Below are positions 6,918 to 15,161 of a stretch of 20,742 bases of DNA, piece after piece (position 1 is the first letter of the stretch; every line of letters starts with the position of its first letter). Both the position numbers and the translations under genes were made by a program. Origin of the DNA: Dokdonella_A sp964582225 (GTDB taxonomy: Bacteria > Pseudomonadota > Gammaproteobacteria > Xanthomonadales > Rhodanobacteraceae); contig CAZORA010000043.1 of the NCBI GenBank assembly GCA_964582225.1, forward strand, positions 1 to 20,742, read 5' to 3'. The notes below the pieces were generated by a model. That model did no database searches, had not been told where the DNA came from, and worked only from the letters and a program-made list of their open reading frames with translations.

Positions 6918-9900
6918 ATGATCATCGTCGACGGCCAGGCCGCCCTTTCCCCATTTCGCGTGGACCGGCTGAACCTGCAGCTGGCGCATGCCGAAAGCGG
7001 CGCCGTGCTGCGTGGCTCGTGGTGGGTATATTTCATCGACGCGATGCCCGGGATCGAACTCGATCTGCAGCGTCTGGGTGAAATCATCGAAGCGGAAGTC
7101 GAGCAGGCCAGGGTGGCCAGCGCCTGGATCCTGCCGCGCCACGGGACGCGCTCTCCCTGGTCGAGCAAGGCCACCGAGATCGTGCGCGGCTGCGGCTTCG
7201 ACATTCGCCGCATCGAGCGCGGGCTCGCGCTCGATCTCGCCGGGCTCGACGGCCTCGGCGAAGCCGAGCGCCGGCGCAACCTGCGTAGCCTGCTCGACCC
7301 GATGACGCAATCGCTGGCACTGGCGCGCGATGAACTGGGGCACCTGTTCGAGGTTGGCGCAGCGCGCCCGCTGGAACGCGTTGCGCTCGGCGACGACGCC
7401 CGCGCCGCACTCGGCGCCGCCAACCGGAAGCTGGGCCTCGCTCTGGCGGAAGACGAGATCGACTACCTGGCGGATCGCTACGCCGAGCTTGGGCGCGATC
7501 CCAGTGACGCCGAGCTCATGATGTTCGCCCAGGCAAACTCCGAGCACTGCCGACACAAGGTCTTCAACGCCGGCTTTACGCTCGACGGCGAGGCCCAGGC
7601 AGACACGCTCTTCGCCATGATCAAATCGAGCCATCAGGCTTCGCCGGCGCATACTCTGTCGGCCTATCACGACAATTCGGCGGTGATCGAAGGTCATCGC
7701 GCGGCGCGCTTCTTCCCCGACACGAGGGATCGCGTCTTTCGCGCACACGCTGAGCAGGCGCCTTACGCGATCAAGGTCGAGACCCACAATCATCCCACCG
7801 CGATTTCCCCGTTTCCCGGCGCCGCGACCGGCGCCGGTGGCGAGATCCGCGACGAGGGTGCGACCGGTCGCGGCGGCAAGCCGAAGGCGGGTCTGGTCGG
7901 GTTCAGCGTTTCACATCTGCGGATTCCCGGCCTGCCGCGCCCGTGGGAGAGCGTGCGGGAGCTGCCGCCGCGCTTCGCCAGCGCCTTCGAGATCATGCGC
8001 GACGCGCCGCTCGGCAGCGCCGCCTTCAACAACGAATTCGGCCGCCCCTGCCTCGGTGGCTACTTCCGCAGCTTCGAGCAGGGCCAAGCGCAGAGCAATC
8101 TGCACTGGGGCTACGACAAGCCGATCATGATCGCCGGCGGCGTGGCCAACCTGCGCCCCGCTGATGTCGACAAGGGGCGCCTGGGCGCCGGTGACGCGGT
8201 GATCGTCCTCGGCGGACCGGCAATGCTGATCGGGCTGGGTGGCGGGGCGGCCTCATCGGTCGCCGCGGGGATCCATTCCGAACAGCTCGATTTCGCCTCG
8301 GTGCAGCGCGACAACCCGGAAATGCAGCGGCGCTGCCAGGAAGTGATCGACACCTGCTGGGCGCAAGGTGCCACCAATCCGATCGTCAGCATTCATGACG
8401 TCGGCGCCGGCGGGCTGTCGAACGCGATTCCGGAGCTGCTGAACGATTCGGGCGTCGGCGGACGGATCGATCTGCGGGCGATCGACAGCGACGATCCGTC
8501 CCTGTCGCCGATGCAGATCTGGTGCAGCGAGGCGCAGGAGCGCTACGTGCTGGGCGTGCGCCCGGCGGACCTCGAGCGCTTTGCCGCGATTTGCGCGCGG
8601 GAGCGCTGCCCATACGCGGTCGTGGGTCAGGCGACGGGCGAGCGTCGGCTGCTGCTCACGGACTCGCGTTTTGCACCGGAAGACCCACGTCACCGCGCCA
8701 TTGATCTGACGCTGGACGTGTTGTTCGGCAAGCCGCCGCGCATGCATCGCGAGGCGCAGCGACGCCCGCATCGGCTCGATCTGGTGCCGGATCTCGACGG
8801 CATCACCCTCGACAGCGCGATCGAACGCGTGCTGCGCTTGCCGGCGGTCGGCAGCAAGGCGTTTCTGATCACGATCGGCGACCGCAGCGTGGGTGGCCTC
8901 TGCGCGCGCGATCCGATGGTCGGCCCCTGGCAGGTGCCGGTGGCCGACTGCGCGGCTACCTTGAACGACTTCGATGGCTACGCCGGCGAGGCAATGGCGA
9001 TGGGTGAGCGCGCGCCGCTGGCGGTGCTCGATCCGGTAGCCAGCGCGCGCATGGCGCTGGGCGAGGCGTTGACCAATCTGGCGGCGGCTCCGGTGCGCCT
9101 GGACGAGGTGCGCCTGTCCGCCAACTGGATGGCGGCGGTGAATCACCCCGGTGAGGACGCGGCCCTCTACGATGCGGTGCGCGCCGTCGCCGTGGCGCTT
9201 TGTCCCGTGCTCGGACTGTCGATTCCGGTCGGCAAGGACTCGCTCTCCATGCAGGTGCGCTGGAGCGACGCACAGGGCGTCGAGCGGCAGACCACAGCGC
9301 CGCTGTCGCTGGTCGTCAGCGCGTTTGCGCGTTGCGCCGACGTGCGGCGGGTGCTGACGCCACAGCTGCAGCTCGATCGTGGCGAAACCGAAATCTGGCT
9401 GCTCGATCTGGGCGCCGGTCACAACCGGCTCGGCGGCAGCGCGCTGCTGCAGGCTTTCGATCGCAGCGGCGGCGTGCCGCCGGATCTGGACGACCCCGCG
9501 CGCGTGGCCGGCTTCTTTGCCGCGATGCAGGCCGCCGCGGCCGAAGGGCTGCTGCTCGCCTATCACGATCGCAGCGACGGCGGTGCCCTGGTGGCGCTGA
9601 TCGAGATGGCCTTCGCCGGCCACTGCGGACTCGACGTGCAGCTCGCCGGCTGGGGTGAAAACAGTCTGGCGGCCCTGTTCAGCGAGGAGCTCGGCGCGCT
9701 GGTGCAGCTGCGCCGCGAGGATCGCGAGCGCTTCGCCGCGCTCCTCGAGCGCCACGGCATCGCCGACCTTGCGCATCGGGTGGCGACGCCCGGCGAGCGC
9801 ATGGAGCTGCGCATCCTGCTGGATCACGACGTGCTTGCCAAGTGGAAGTGGGGCGGGCTGATGCAGGCCTGGTCGGAGACCAGTTACGCCATGCAGCTGC

Positions 9901-10793
9901 GGCGCGATAACCCCGTCACCGCGGCCAGCGAGCATGAGTGGCGCTGCGATGAAGGTCAGCGCGGTTTGAATCCGCAGCTCGGCTTCGATCCGGCGGTGGA
10001 CATCGCGGCGCCCTTCGTCGCCGCCGGCGTCCGGCCGCGCGTGGCGATCCTGCGCGAACAGGGCGTCAATGGTCAGGTGGAAATGGCCGCCGCCTTCAGC
10101 CGTGCTGGTTTCGACGCGATCGACCTGCACATGAGCGATCTGGCGAACGGACGGACCACGCTGGCGGAGTTTCACGGCCTGGTGGCTTGTGGTGGTTTCA
10201 GCTATGGCGACGTGCTGGGTGCCGGCCGCGGCTGGGCCGCATCGATCCTGTACAACGAGCGCTTGCGCGAGCAGTTCGCCGCTTTCTTCACCGACCCGCG
10301 GACCTTCAGTCTGGGCGTCTGCAACGGCTGTCAGATGCTTTCCAGCCTGCAGGAGATCATCCCTGGCGCCGCCCACTGGCCGCGCTTCGTGCGCAACCTG
10401 AGCGAGCAGTACGAAGCGCGCCTGGTCGCAGTGGAAGTGCTCGAATCGCCGTCGCTGTTCTTCGCCGGCATGGCCGGCTCGCGCATGCCGGTGGTGGTGG
10501 CGCACGGCGAAGGTCGCGCCCGTTTCGCGCACGCCAGCGACGCCCGTCAGGCGCATGCCTGCCTGCGCTTTGTGGATGGCAGCGGTCGGGCCACCGAGCA
10601 GTTTCCGCTGAACTCCAACGGCTCCGCGCGCGGCAGCACGGCCTTCACTTCGGAAGACGGCCGCACAACGATTCTGATGCCGCATCCGGAGCGCGTTTTT
10701 CGCAGCGTGCAGATGAGCTGGCATCCGCGTGAATGGGGGGAGGATTCGCCCTGGATGCGCATGTTCCGCAATGCGCGGGTCTGGGTCGGCTGA
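6918..10793 (+). CDS. purL: Phosphoribosylformylglycinamidine synthase PurL (large type)
   Basis: PurL converts FGAR, glutamine and ATP to FGAM, step four of purine synthesis in the cytosol. From the ATG at 6918 it is 1291 residues, matching E. coli PurL (1295). The frame is open upstream to 6585 but that is dsbC2 sequence in another frame. In order: PurS-like N-terminal domain, linker with the FAQANSEHCRHK motif (near 7527-7562), two AIRS-type synthetase halves, and a C-terminal class I glutaminase. The glutaminase has nucleophile Cys1135 (GVCNGCQ), the same number as in E. coli, and the His1256/Glu1258 pair (PHPE). Nothing is missing, so it should be active. It is followed almost directly by a membrane protein gene; no functional link between them is evident. 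Confidence 0.97.
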   Translation: MIIVDGQAALSPFRVDRLNLQLAHAESGAVLRGSWWVYFIDAMPGIELDLQRLGEIIEAEVEQARVASAWILPRHGTRSPWSSKATEIVRGCGFDIRRIERGLALDLAGLDGLGEAERRRNLRSLLDPMTQSLALARDELGHLFEVGAARPLERVALGDDARAALGAANRKLGLALAEDEIDYLADRYAELGRDPSDAELMMFAQANSEHCRHKVFNAGFTLDGEAQADTLFAMIKSSHQASPAHTLSAYHDNSAVIEGHRAARFFPDTRDRVFRAHAEQAPYAIKVETHNHPTAISPFPGAATGAGGEIRDEGATGRGGKPKAGLVGFSVSHLRIPGLPRPWESVRELPPRFASAFEIMRDAPLGSAAFNNEFGRPCLGGYFRSFEQGQAQSNLHWGYDKPIMIAGGVANLRPADVDKGRLGAGDAVIVLGGPAMLIGLGGGAASSVAAGIHSEQLDFASVQRDNPEMQRRCQEVIDTCWAQGATNPIVSIHDVGAGGLSNAIPELLNDSGVGGRIDLRAIDSDDPSLSPMQIWCSEAQERYVLGVRPADLERFAAICARERCPYAVVGQATGERRLLLTDSRFAPEDPRHRAIDLTLDVLFGKPPRMHREAQRRPHRLDLVPDLDGITLDSAIERVLRLPAVGSKAFLITIGDRSVGGLCARDPMVGPWQVPVADCAATLNDFDGYAGEAMAMGERAPLAVLDPVASARMALGEALTNLAAAPVRLDEVRLSANWMAAVNHPGEDAALYDAVRAVAVALCPVLGLSIPVGKDSLSMQVRWSDAQGVERQTTAPLSLVVSAFARCADVRRVLTPQLQLDRGETEIWLLDLGAGHNRLGGSALLQAFDRSGGVPPDLDDPARVAGFFAAMQAAAAEGLLLAYHDRSDGGALVALIEMAFAGHCGLDVQLAGWGENSLAALFSEELGALVQLRREDRERFAALLERHGIADLAHRVATPGERMELRILLDHDVLAKWKWGGLMQAWSETSYAMQLRRDNPVTAASEHEWRCDEGQRGLNPQLGFDPAVDIAAPFVAAGVRPRVAILREQGVNGQVEMAAAFSRAGFDAIDLHMSDLANGRTTLAEFHGLVACGGFSYGDVLGAGRGWAASILYNERLREQFAAFFTDPRTFSLGVCNGCQMLSSLQEIIPGAAHWPRFVRNLSEQYEARLVAVEVLESPSLFFAGMAGSRMPVVVAHGEGRARFAHASDARQAHACLRFVDGSGRATEQFPLNSNGSARGSTAFTSEDGRTTILMPHPERVFRSVQMSWHPREWGEDSPWMRMFRNARVWVG

Positions 10794-10834
10794 TGAACAA
10801 CTGGCGCGGCAGGATGGTCGCACCGTGGCCTTGA
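10793..10834 (+). CDS. Micro-ORF bridging purL and the following membrane-protein gene
   Basis: A 13-codon ORF (MNNWRGRMVAPWP) starts at an ATG that shares its A with the purL stop (TGATGA). Its own stop (10832-10834) overlaps a possible TTG start at 10831 of the next gene (TTGA) and lies just inside the GTG start at 10825. This is the geometry of a translational coupling peptide. There is no evidence of a peptide function and it may be chance. Confidence 0.2.
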   Translation: MNNWRGRMVAPWP

Positions 10835-11487
10835 GCCCGATTCGCAGCTTCGGCCTGCGGGCGCTGCTCTGGCTGCCGCTTGGTTTCGTACTGTGGTTTA
10901 GCCTTGCCGCGTTTCTCGTGTGGCCGGCGCTGCTGATTGCCAAGCCGGTGCTGCTCGGCTGGTTCGGTGACCTGTTCAGCGCCGCACACCTGGGCGGCGA
11001 ATTCTACGATGCACACGGCCGCGTGCTGGCGCGCGCGGGGTATCTGGTGAGCTTGAGCAGCGTGCCGGTGGCGATCCCTGCGGTGGGCGCGAGCGCCGGC
11101 GGCACGGGCCTGCTCGAGCCAACGGTCAATCCGATGATCTACGGCTACGCGCTGCCGCTGTTCGCCGGTTTGATGATGGCGACGCCGTTGTCCGGACGCC
11201 GCCGCGCCCTGCAGTTTGCGCTGGCGCTGGCGCTGGTCTGGCTGGCGCAAGCCTTCGGCATCGTTGCCGAGGGGCTCAAGGCGTTGGCTTTCGATGCCGG
11301 CGAGGCCGGGGCAGGGCTGATCGCGCGAGCGGGTCTGGCGCCTTCGGCGATCGCGCTGGCCTATCAGCTGGCCTATCTGATCCTGCCGGCGGTGCTGCCG
11401 GTTCTGCTCTGGATCGGCCTCAATCGAAGCTTCATCGAGCAACTGACCGCGCGGGAAGGGAACCAGCAGCCTGGTTCCGCGGTCTGA
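10825..11487 (+). CDS. Inner-membrane protein, possibly exosortase H-associated family
   Basis: This is a 220-residue hydrophobic protein with about four membrane segments (residues about 8-35, 110-130, 136-158, 180-206). GTG at 10825 is chosen because AGGA (10811-10814) sits ten bases before it; ATG at 10771, overlapping purL, and TTG at 10831 are alternatives. The pattern of an N-terminal double-hydrophobic stretch, a VNPMIYGYALPLF motif, the loop FGIVAEGLKALAF and a final LAYQLAYLILP helix resembles, from memory, proteins annotated as exosortase H-associated membrane proteins. No exosortase, no PEP-CTERM-like substrate and no glycan genes are in the window, so this is tentative. It ends 55 bases before gspE and could share its transcript. 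If the family guess is wrong it is an unknown membrane protein. Confidence 0.72.
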   Translation: MALSPIRSFGLRALLWLPLGFVLWFSLAAFLVWPALLIAKPVLLGWFGDLFSAAHLGGEFYDAHGRVLARAGYLVSLSSVPVAIPAVGASAGGTGLLEPTVNPMIYGYALPLFAGLMMATPLSGRRRALQFALALALVWLAQAFGIVAEGLKALAFDAGEAGAGLIARAGLAPSAIALAYQLAYLILPAVLPVLLWIGLNRSFIEQLTAREGNQQPGSAV

Positions 11488-11542
11488 GGCAAGCCGCGGG
11501 CGCGCCGCGCAGAACTGAATCGGAATCCGGAGACTCACCCTC

Positions 11543-13285
11543 ATGGCGGCCGTTGCACCTACCCAGTCCGTTGAGCTGGAATCCCCCGCGGAAATCAGCC
11601 TGGACGCGCGCATCTGCCGCTTTCTGGTGGCGCGCGGTCACCTGAAGGAAACCGATCTCGCTCGCGCCACGCGCCTGCACGAGGAAGATCCGGCTGCGGG
11701 TAGCCTGGTTTCTTTGCTGACCCGGCTCGGCCTGGTGTCGGAGCGGGAGATGGCCGAGGCGGTCGCCGAACTCCTGGCGCTGCCGCTTCTGTCGACCAAG
11801 GAGGTGCCGGAAGCGGCGCCGACCAACGTCGCCGCGTCGGTGCGTTTCCTGAAGCATCACCACGTCTGTCCGATCGGCGAGACCGCAGAGGATGTGACTT
11901 TGCTGGTCGCCGACCCGGCCGACGAGTTCCCGGTGCAGGCGCTGCGGCTCGCCACCGGCCGGGAGGTCAAGCTGGCGATCGGCCTGCGCAGCGAGATCGA
12001 TGACCTGATCGAGCGCTACTACGGCTCCGGACGCTCGGCCATGGGCACCATCGTGGAGAACCTGACCGATGATGGCCACCACGGCGAGGATGACATCGAG
12101 CATCTGCGCGATCTGGCCTCGGAGGCGCCGGTCATCCGTCTGGTCAACCTCATCATCCAGCGCGCGGTCGAGCAGCGCGCTTCGGATATCCACGTCGAGC
12201 CGTTCGAGAATCGTCTCAAGGTGCGCTATCGGGTCGACGGCGTGCTGCACGAGGTCGAGTCGCCGCCGGCGGCGTCCACCGCGGCGGTGATCTCGCGCAT
12301 CAAGATCATGGCCAAGCTGAACATCGCCGAGCGGCGCCTGCCGCAGGACGGGCGCATCATGATCCGCGTGCAGGGCAAGGAACTCGACCTGCGTGTGTCC
12401 ACCGTGCCGACCGCGCACGGGGAGTCGGTGGTGATGCGTATCCTCGACCGCGAAGCGATCGTGTTCGATTTCCACCGGCTGGGTTTCACCGACGAGTTCC
12501 TGCCCAAGTTCTTGCATGTTCTAGGGCTGCCACACGGGATCATGCTGGTCACCGGTCCCACCGGCTCGGGCAAGACGACCACTCTCTACACCGCGCTCAG
12601 CCAGCTCAATACGCCTGACGTCAAGATCATCACAGTCGAGGATCCGGTCGAATACCAGATCGACGGCATCAACCAGATCCAGGCCAAGCCGCAGATCGGC
12701 CTCGACTTCTCGCAGGCGCTGCGCTCGATCGTGCGCCAGGATCCCGACATCATCATGATCGGCGAGATGCGCGACCTCGAAACCGCACGCATTGCGATCC
12801 AGTCGGCGCTGACCGGCCACCTCGTGCTCTCGACCCTGCACACCAACAACGCCGCTGGCGGCATCACGCGCATGCTCGACATGGGCGTGGAGGACTACCT
12901 GCTGACCTCGACCGTGAACGGTATCCTTGCCCAGCGTCTGGTGCGGCGACTCGATCTGCCAAATGCCGAACGCTACCCGGCGATGCCCGAGATCATCCGC
13001 GAATACCAGCTCGAAAGGTTCACCGACGAGCGGCCGATCCAGCTGTACCGTCCGTGCTCGAGCATCGCCAACCCGACCGGCTATTTCGGCCGCACCACGA
13101 TCATGGAGTTTCTGGTCATGTCCGAGCCGATCCGGCGCCAGATCATGCAGCATGCCGGCATGGGTGAAATCGAGAACCAGGCGCGCGCCGAGGGCATGCG
13201 CACGATGTTCGAGGATGGCCTGGTCAAATCGCTGCAGGGCCAGACCACGATCGAGGAGGTCCTGCGGGTGACTTCGGAGGCATGA
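11543..13285 (+). CDS. gspE: Type II secretion ATPase GspE (XpsE-like)
   Basis: GspE is the cytoplasmic hexameric ATPase that powers the T2SS; it binds GspL at the inner membrane. Length is 580 residues. Residues about 20-160 are the N-terminal domains (N1E/MshEN-like; the LKETDLARA...LVSEREMAEA repeats). The motor domain shows Walker A GPTGSGKTT (Lys344), an Asp box (ITVEDPVEY), Walker B DPDIIMIGE (Glu408) and a His box (LSTLHTNNA). The stretch after AQRLVRRL, where most GspE proteins have a four-cysteine zinc motif, has only one cysteine (Cys505) before the conserved GYFGRT. GGAGA at 11529-11533 is the ribosome site nine bases before the ATG. It is the first gene of the secretion cluster. 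A PilB/type IV pilus ATPase is less likely given the pseudopilin operon behind it. Confidence 0.95.
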   Translation: MAAVAPTQSVELESPAEISLDARICRFLVARGHLKETDLARATRLHEEDPAAGSLVSLLTRLGLVSEREMAEAVAELLALPLLSTKEVPEAAPTNVAASVRFLKHHHVCPIGETAEDVTLLVADPADEFPVQALRLATGREVKLAIGLRSEIDDLIERYYGSGRSAMGTIVENLTDDGHHGEDDIEHLRDLASEAPVIRLVNLIIQRAVEQRASDIHVEPFENRLKVRYRVDGVLHEVESPPAASTAAVISRIKIMAKLNIAERRLPQDGRIMIRVQGKELDLRVSTVPTAHGESVVMRILDREAIVFDFHRLGFTDEFLPKFLHVLGLPHGIMLVTGPTGSGKTTTLYTALSQLNTPDVKIITVEDPVEYQIDGINQIQAKPQIGLDFSQALRSIVRQDPDIIMIGEMRDLETARIAIQSALTGHLVLSTLHTNNAAGGITRMLDMGVEDYLLTSTVNGILAQRLVRRLDLPNAERYPAMPEIIREYQLERFTDERPIQLYRPCSSIANPTGYFGRTTIMEFLVMSEPIRRQIMQHAGMGEIENQARAEGMRTMFEDGLVKSLQGQTTIEEVLRVTSEA

Positions 13286-13353
13286 TGACTACGCGTTCTG
13301 TCATGGCGGTCTGCAGCCCGGTCTTTCCGATTCGCGTCGGTCGCGCCGCATGA
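13282..13353 (+). CDS. Micro-ORF bridging gspE and gspF
   Basis: A 23-codon ORF fills the whole gspE-gspF gap. Its ATG (13282) overlaps the gspE stop as ATGA, a second ATG follows at once, and its stop (13351-13353) overlaps the gspF ATG (13350) as ATGA. The peptide (MMTTRSVMAVCSPVFPIRVG plus RAA) has no recognisable domain. The double overlap suggests it carries ribosomes from gspE to gspF, which has no Shine-Dalgarno of its own just upstream. Coding status is unproven; the overlaps are seen directly. Confidence 0.3.
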   Translation: MMTTRSVMAVCSPVFPIRVGRAA

Positions 13354-14567
13354 CGGTCTTCTACTACAAGGCGGTAACCCCGGCCGGCGAAGTGCTGGAA
13401 GGCCAGTTCGACCTTGCCAATCACGACGAGGTCATCGGCAAGCTGCAGGACGCCGGCAACATTCCGCTGGAGGTGCGCGAGGCGGACGGCGGCGATTCGG
13501 GCAGCCTGATCGCTGCGCTGCTGAAGAAAAAGACCCTGCGCGAAAAGCAGATCGTGCAGTTCACGCAGCAGCTTGCAACCCTGCTCGGCGCGGGGCAGCC
13601 GCTGGATCGGGCCCTGCAGATCCTGCTCGACCTGCCGGAGAGCGAAAGGGCGACGCGGATGCTGGAGCGCATTCGCGACCAGGTGCGCGGCGGCACCCCG
13701 CTGTCGGACGCGCTGGAGGCAGAGCACGGCACCTTCTCGCGCCTGTATGTCAACATGGTGCGTGCGGGTGAAGCCGGCGGCTCGCTGGACGACACCCTGT
13801 CGCGGCTCGCCGACTATCTGGAGCGCAGCGCCAACCTCAAGGCCAGCGTCATCAACGCGATGATCTATCCGGCCTTCCTGGTCGGCATGGTGATCACCTC
13901 GCTGATGGTGCTGCTGATCTACGTGGTGCCGCAGTTCGCGCCGATGTTCGAGGATATGGGGGTGGAGATGCCGCTGATCACGGTGGTGGTGCTGGCGGTC
14001 GGCAACGCGCTGCGCAGTTTCTGGTGGCTGATCCTGCTGCTCATCGTCCTGGGCGCGGGCTGGCTACGCCGGCAGATGGCCGATCCGCCTTCACGCCTGC
14101 GAATCGACGCTCGCCTGCTCAAGATGCGCATGGTCGGCGACGTCATCCGCAAGGTCGAGACCGCGCGCCTCGCGCGCACCCTCGGCACCCTGCTGAAGAA
14201 CGGCGTGCCGCTGCTCAACGGGCTGACTGTGTCGCGCAATGTGATGGGCAATTCGATGCTGGCGGAGGCGGTGGGCGCGGCCGCCGAAGAGGTCAAGACC
14301 GGCGGCGGGCTCGGTTACGCCTTGAGTCAGTCGAAGAATTTTCCCAAACTGGCGCTGCAGATGATCAGCGTCGGCGAGGAATCGGGCGAGCTCGACGGCA
14401 TGCTGCTCAAGGTCGCCGATACCTTCGACGTCGAAGTGAAGAACACCCTCGACCGCCTGCTGGCGGCGCTGGTCCCGGCGACCACGATCGTGATGACGGT
14501 GGTCGTTGCCATGATCATGTTGGCGATCGTGCTGCCGATCATGAACATCGCCGGCGCCGTGCATTGA
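13350..14567 (+). CDS. gspF: Type II secretion inner-membrane protein GspF
   Basis: GspF is the polytopic core of the T2SS assembly platform and contacts GspE and GspL. Its 405 residues are the usual length. Two homologous T2SF domains are visible, each with the signature MVRAGEAGGSLDDTL (about 136-150) and MISVGEESGELDGML (about 338-352). Three membrane segments follow the expected plan: about 170-193, 206-238 and 372-398. The N-terminal MTVFYYKAVTPAGEVLEG is the typical GspF/PilC opening. The start ATG overlaps the stop of a small ORF that bridges from gspE. PilC of type IV pili is the only close alternative, excluded by the surrounding pseudopilin genes. Confidence 0.95.
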   Translation: MTVFYYKAVTPAGEVLEGQFDLANHDEVIGKLQDAGNIPLEVREADGGDSGSLIAALLKKKTLREKQIVQFTQQLATLLGAGQPLDRALQILLDLPESERATRMLERIRDQVRGGTPLSDALEAEHGTFSRLYVNMVRAGEAGGSLDDTLSRLADYLERSANLKASVINAMIYPAFLVGMVITSLMVLLIYVVPQFAPMFEDMGVEMPLITVVVLAVGNALRSFWWLILLLIVLGAGWLRRQMADPPSRLRIDARLLKMRMVGDVIRKVETARLARTLGTLLKNGVPLLNGLTVSRNVMGNSMLAEAVGAAAEEVKTGGGLGYALSQSKNFPKLALQMISVGEESGELDGMLLKVADTFDVEVKNTLDRLLAALVPATTIVMTVVVAMIMLAIVLPIMNIAGAVH

Positions 14568-14707
14568 GACGCTCCGCGCCGGCGCAGATTCGCGACACTG
14601 CGGCGCTGCACGAGGCGCTGTGGCGGCGGGAACGGGACGACCATCCGCCACCGCACCGTCGCTCGAGCGCAAGACTACAAACCACTGCAGGAAGAGGCAG
14701 AATCACC
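14568..14707 (+). other. gspF-gspG spacer
   Basis: This 140-base gap is the longest inside the secretion cluster. It holds the self-complementary GCGCCGGCGC (14576-14585) just after the gspF stop and a strong ribosome site, AGGAAGAGG (14689-14697), ten bases before gspG. I find no convincing promoter; TACAAA at 14675-14680 lacks a -35. The arrangement would suit raised expression of the major pseudopilin. Confidence 0.35.
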
Positions 14708-15136
14708 ATGAATCATTCCTATTGCAAGTTCCCCGGTTCGCGCGTGGCGGGCTTCAGCCTGATCGAGATGCTGGCGGTGATCGTCCTGATCGGCATCGTC
14801 GCCGGCATCGTCGTGCAGCAGGTCGGCAAGAACGTCGACAAGGGCAAATACGGCGCCGGCAAGGCCCAGGTGCAGGCGCTGGCGGGCAAGATCGAAGGCT
14901 ACTCGCTGGACAACGGCGCACCGCCGGCGCGCCTCGAGGATCTCGTGTCCCGGCCGGGCAACGCGAGCAACTGGATGGGGCCGTACGCGAAGGAAAGCGA
15001 TCTCCGCGATCCCTTCGGTCATCCGTTCCAGTATCGCTCGCAGGGCGAGCACGGTGACTTCGACATCCTGTTTCTCGGCAAGGACGGTCAGTCCGGCGGC
15101 GAAGGCGTGAGCAAGGACTACGGGAACTGGGAGTGA
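14708..15136 (+). CDS. gspG: Major pseudopilin GspG
   Basis: GspG is the main subunit of the T2SS pseudopilus. From the ATG at 14708, fixed by its Shine-Dalgarno, it has 142 residues. The frame is open upstream through gspF but that is a shadow. The prepilin peptidase site is Gly15|Phe16 with Glu at mature position 5, followed by a hydrophobic helix (SLIEMLAVIVLIGIVAG). The C-terminal half has the GspG calcium-loop pattern: DPFGHPFQYRS, then LGKDGQSGGEG and the final DYGNWE. It stands first among five prepilin-like genes. The signal needs a GspO/PilD peptidase, not present in this window. Confidence 0.96.
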   Translation: MNHSYCKFPGSRVAGFSLIEMLAVIVLIGIVAGIVVQQVGKNVDKGKYGAGKAQVQALAGKIEGYSLDNGAPPARLEDLVSRPGNASNWMGPYAKESDLRDPFGHPFQYRSQGEHGDFDILFLGKDGQSGGEGVSKDYGNWE

Positions 15137-15137
15137 G

Positions 15138-15150
15138 GCGGCTGCGCCGC
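15138..15150 (+). other. GC-rich hairpin after gspG
   Basis: GCGGC-TGC-GCCGC forms a tight five-pair stem two bases after the gspG stop; an alternative longer fold pairs GAGGCG (15135-15140) with CGCCTC (15150-15155). No T-run follows. It may shield the upstream gspG message from 3' decay, giving more GspG than downstream pseudopilins; this is inference. Confidence 0.3.
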
Positions 15151-15161
15151 GCCTCGCCTGC

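Noticed and set aside
8253..10943. An 896-codon open frame on the minus strand opposite purL
   Set aside because: It is fully antisense to a clearly functional purL and its translation is compositionally odd (His/Arg/Gln-rich) with no domain; codon bias in GC-rich genes creates such open antisense frames.
14024..14707. Upstream extension of gspG by about 228 residues
   Set aside because: It overlaps gspF in another frame and would bury the prepilin leader, which must be N-terminal.
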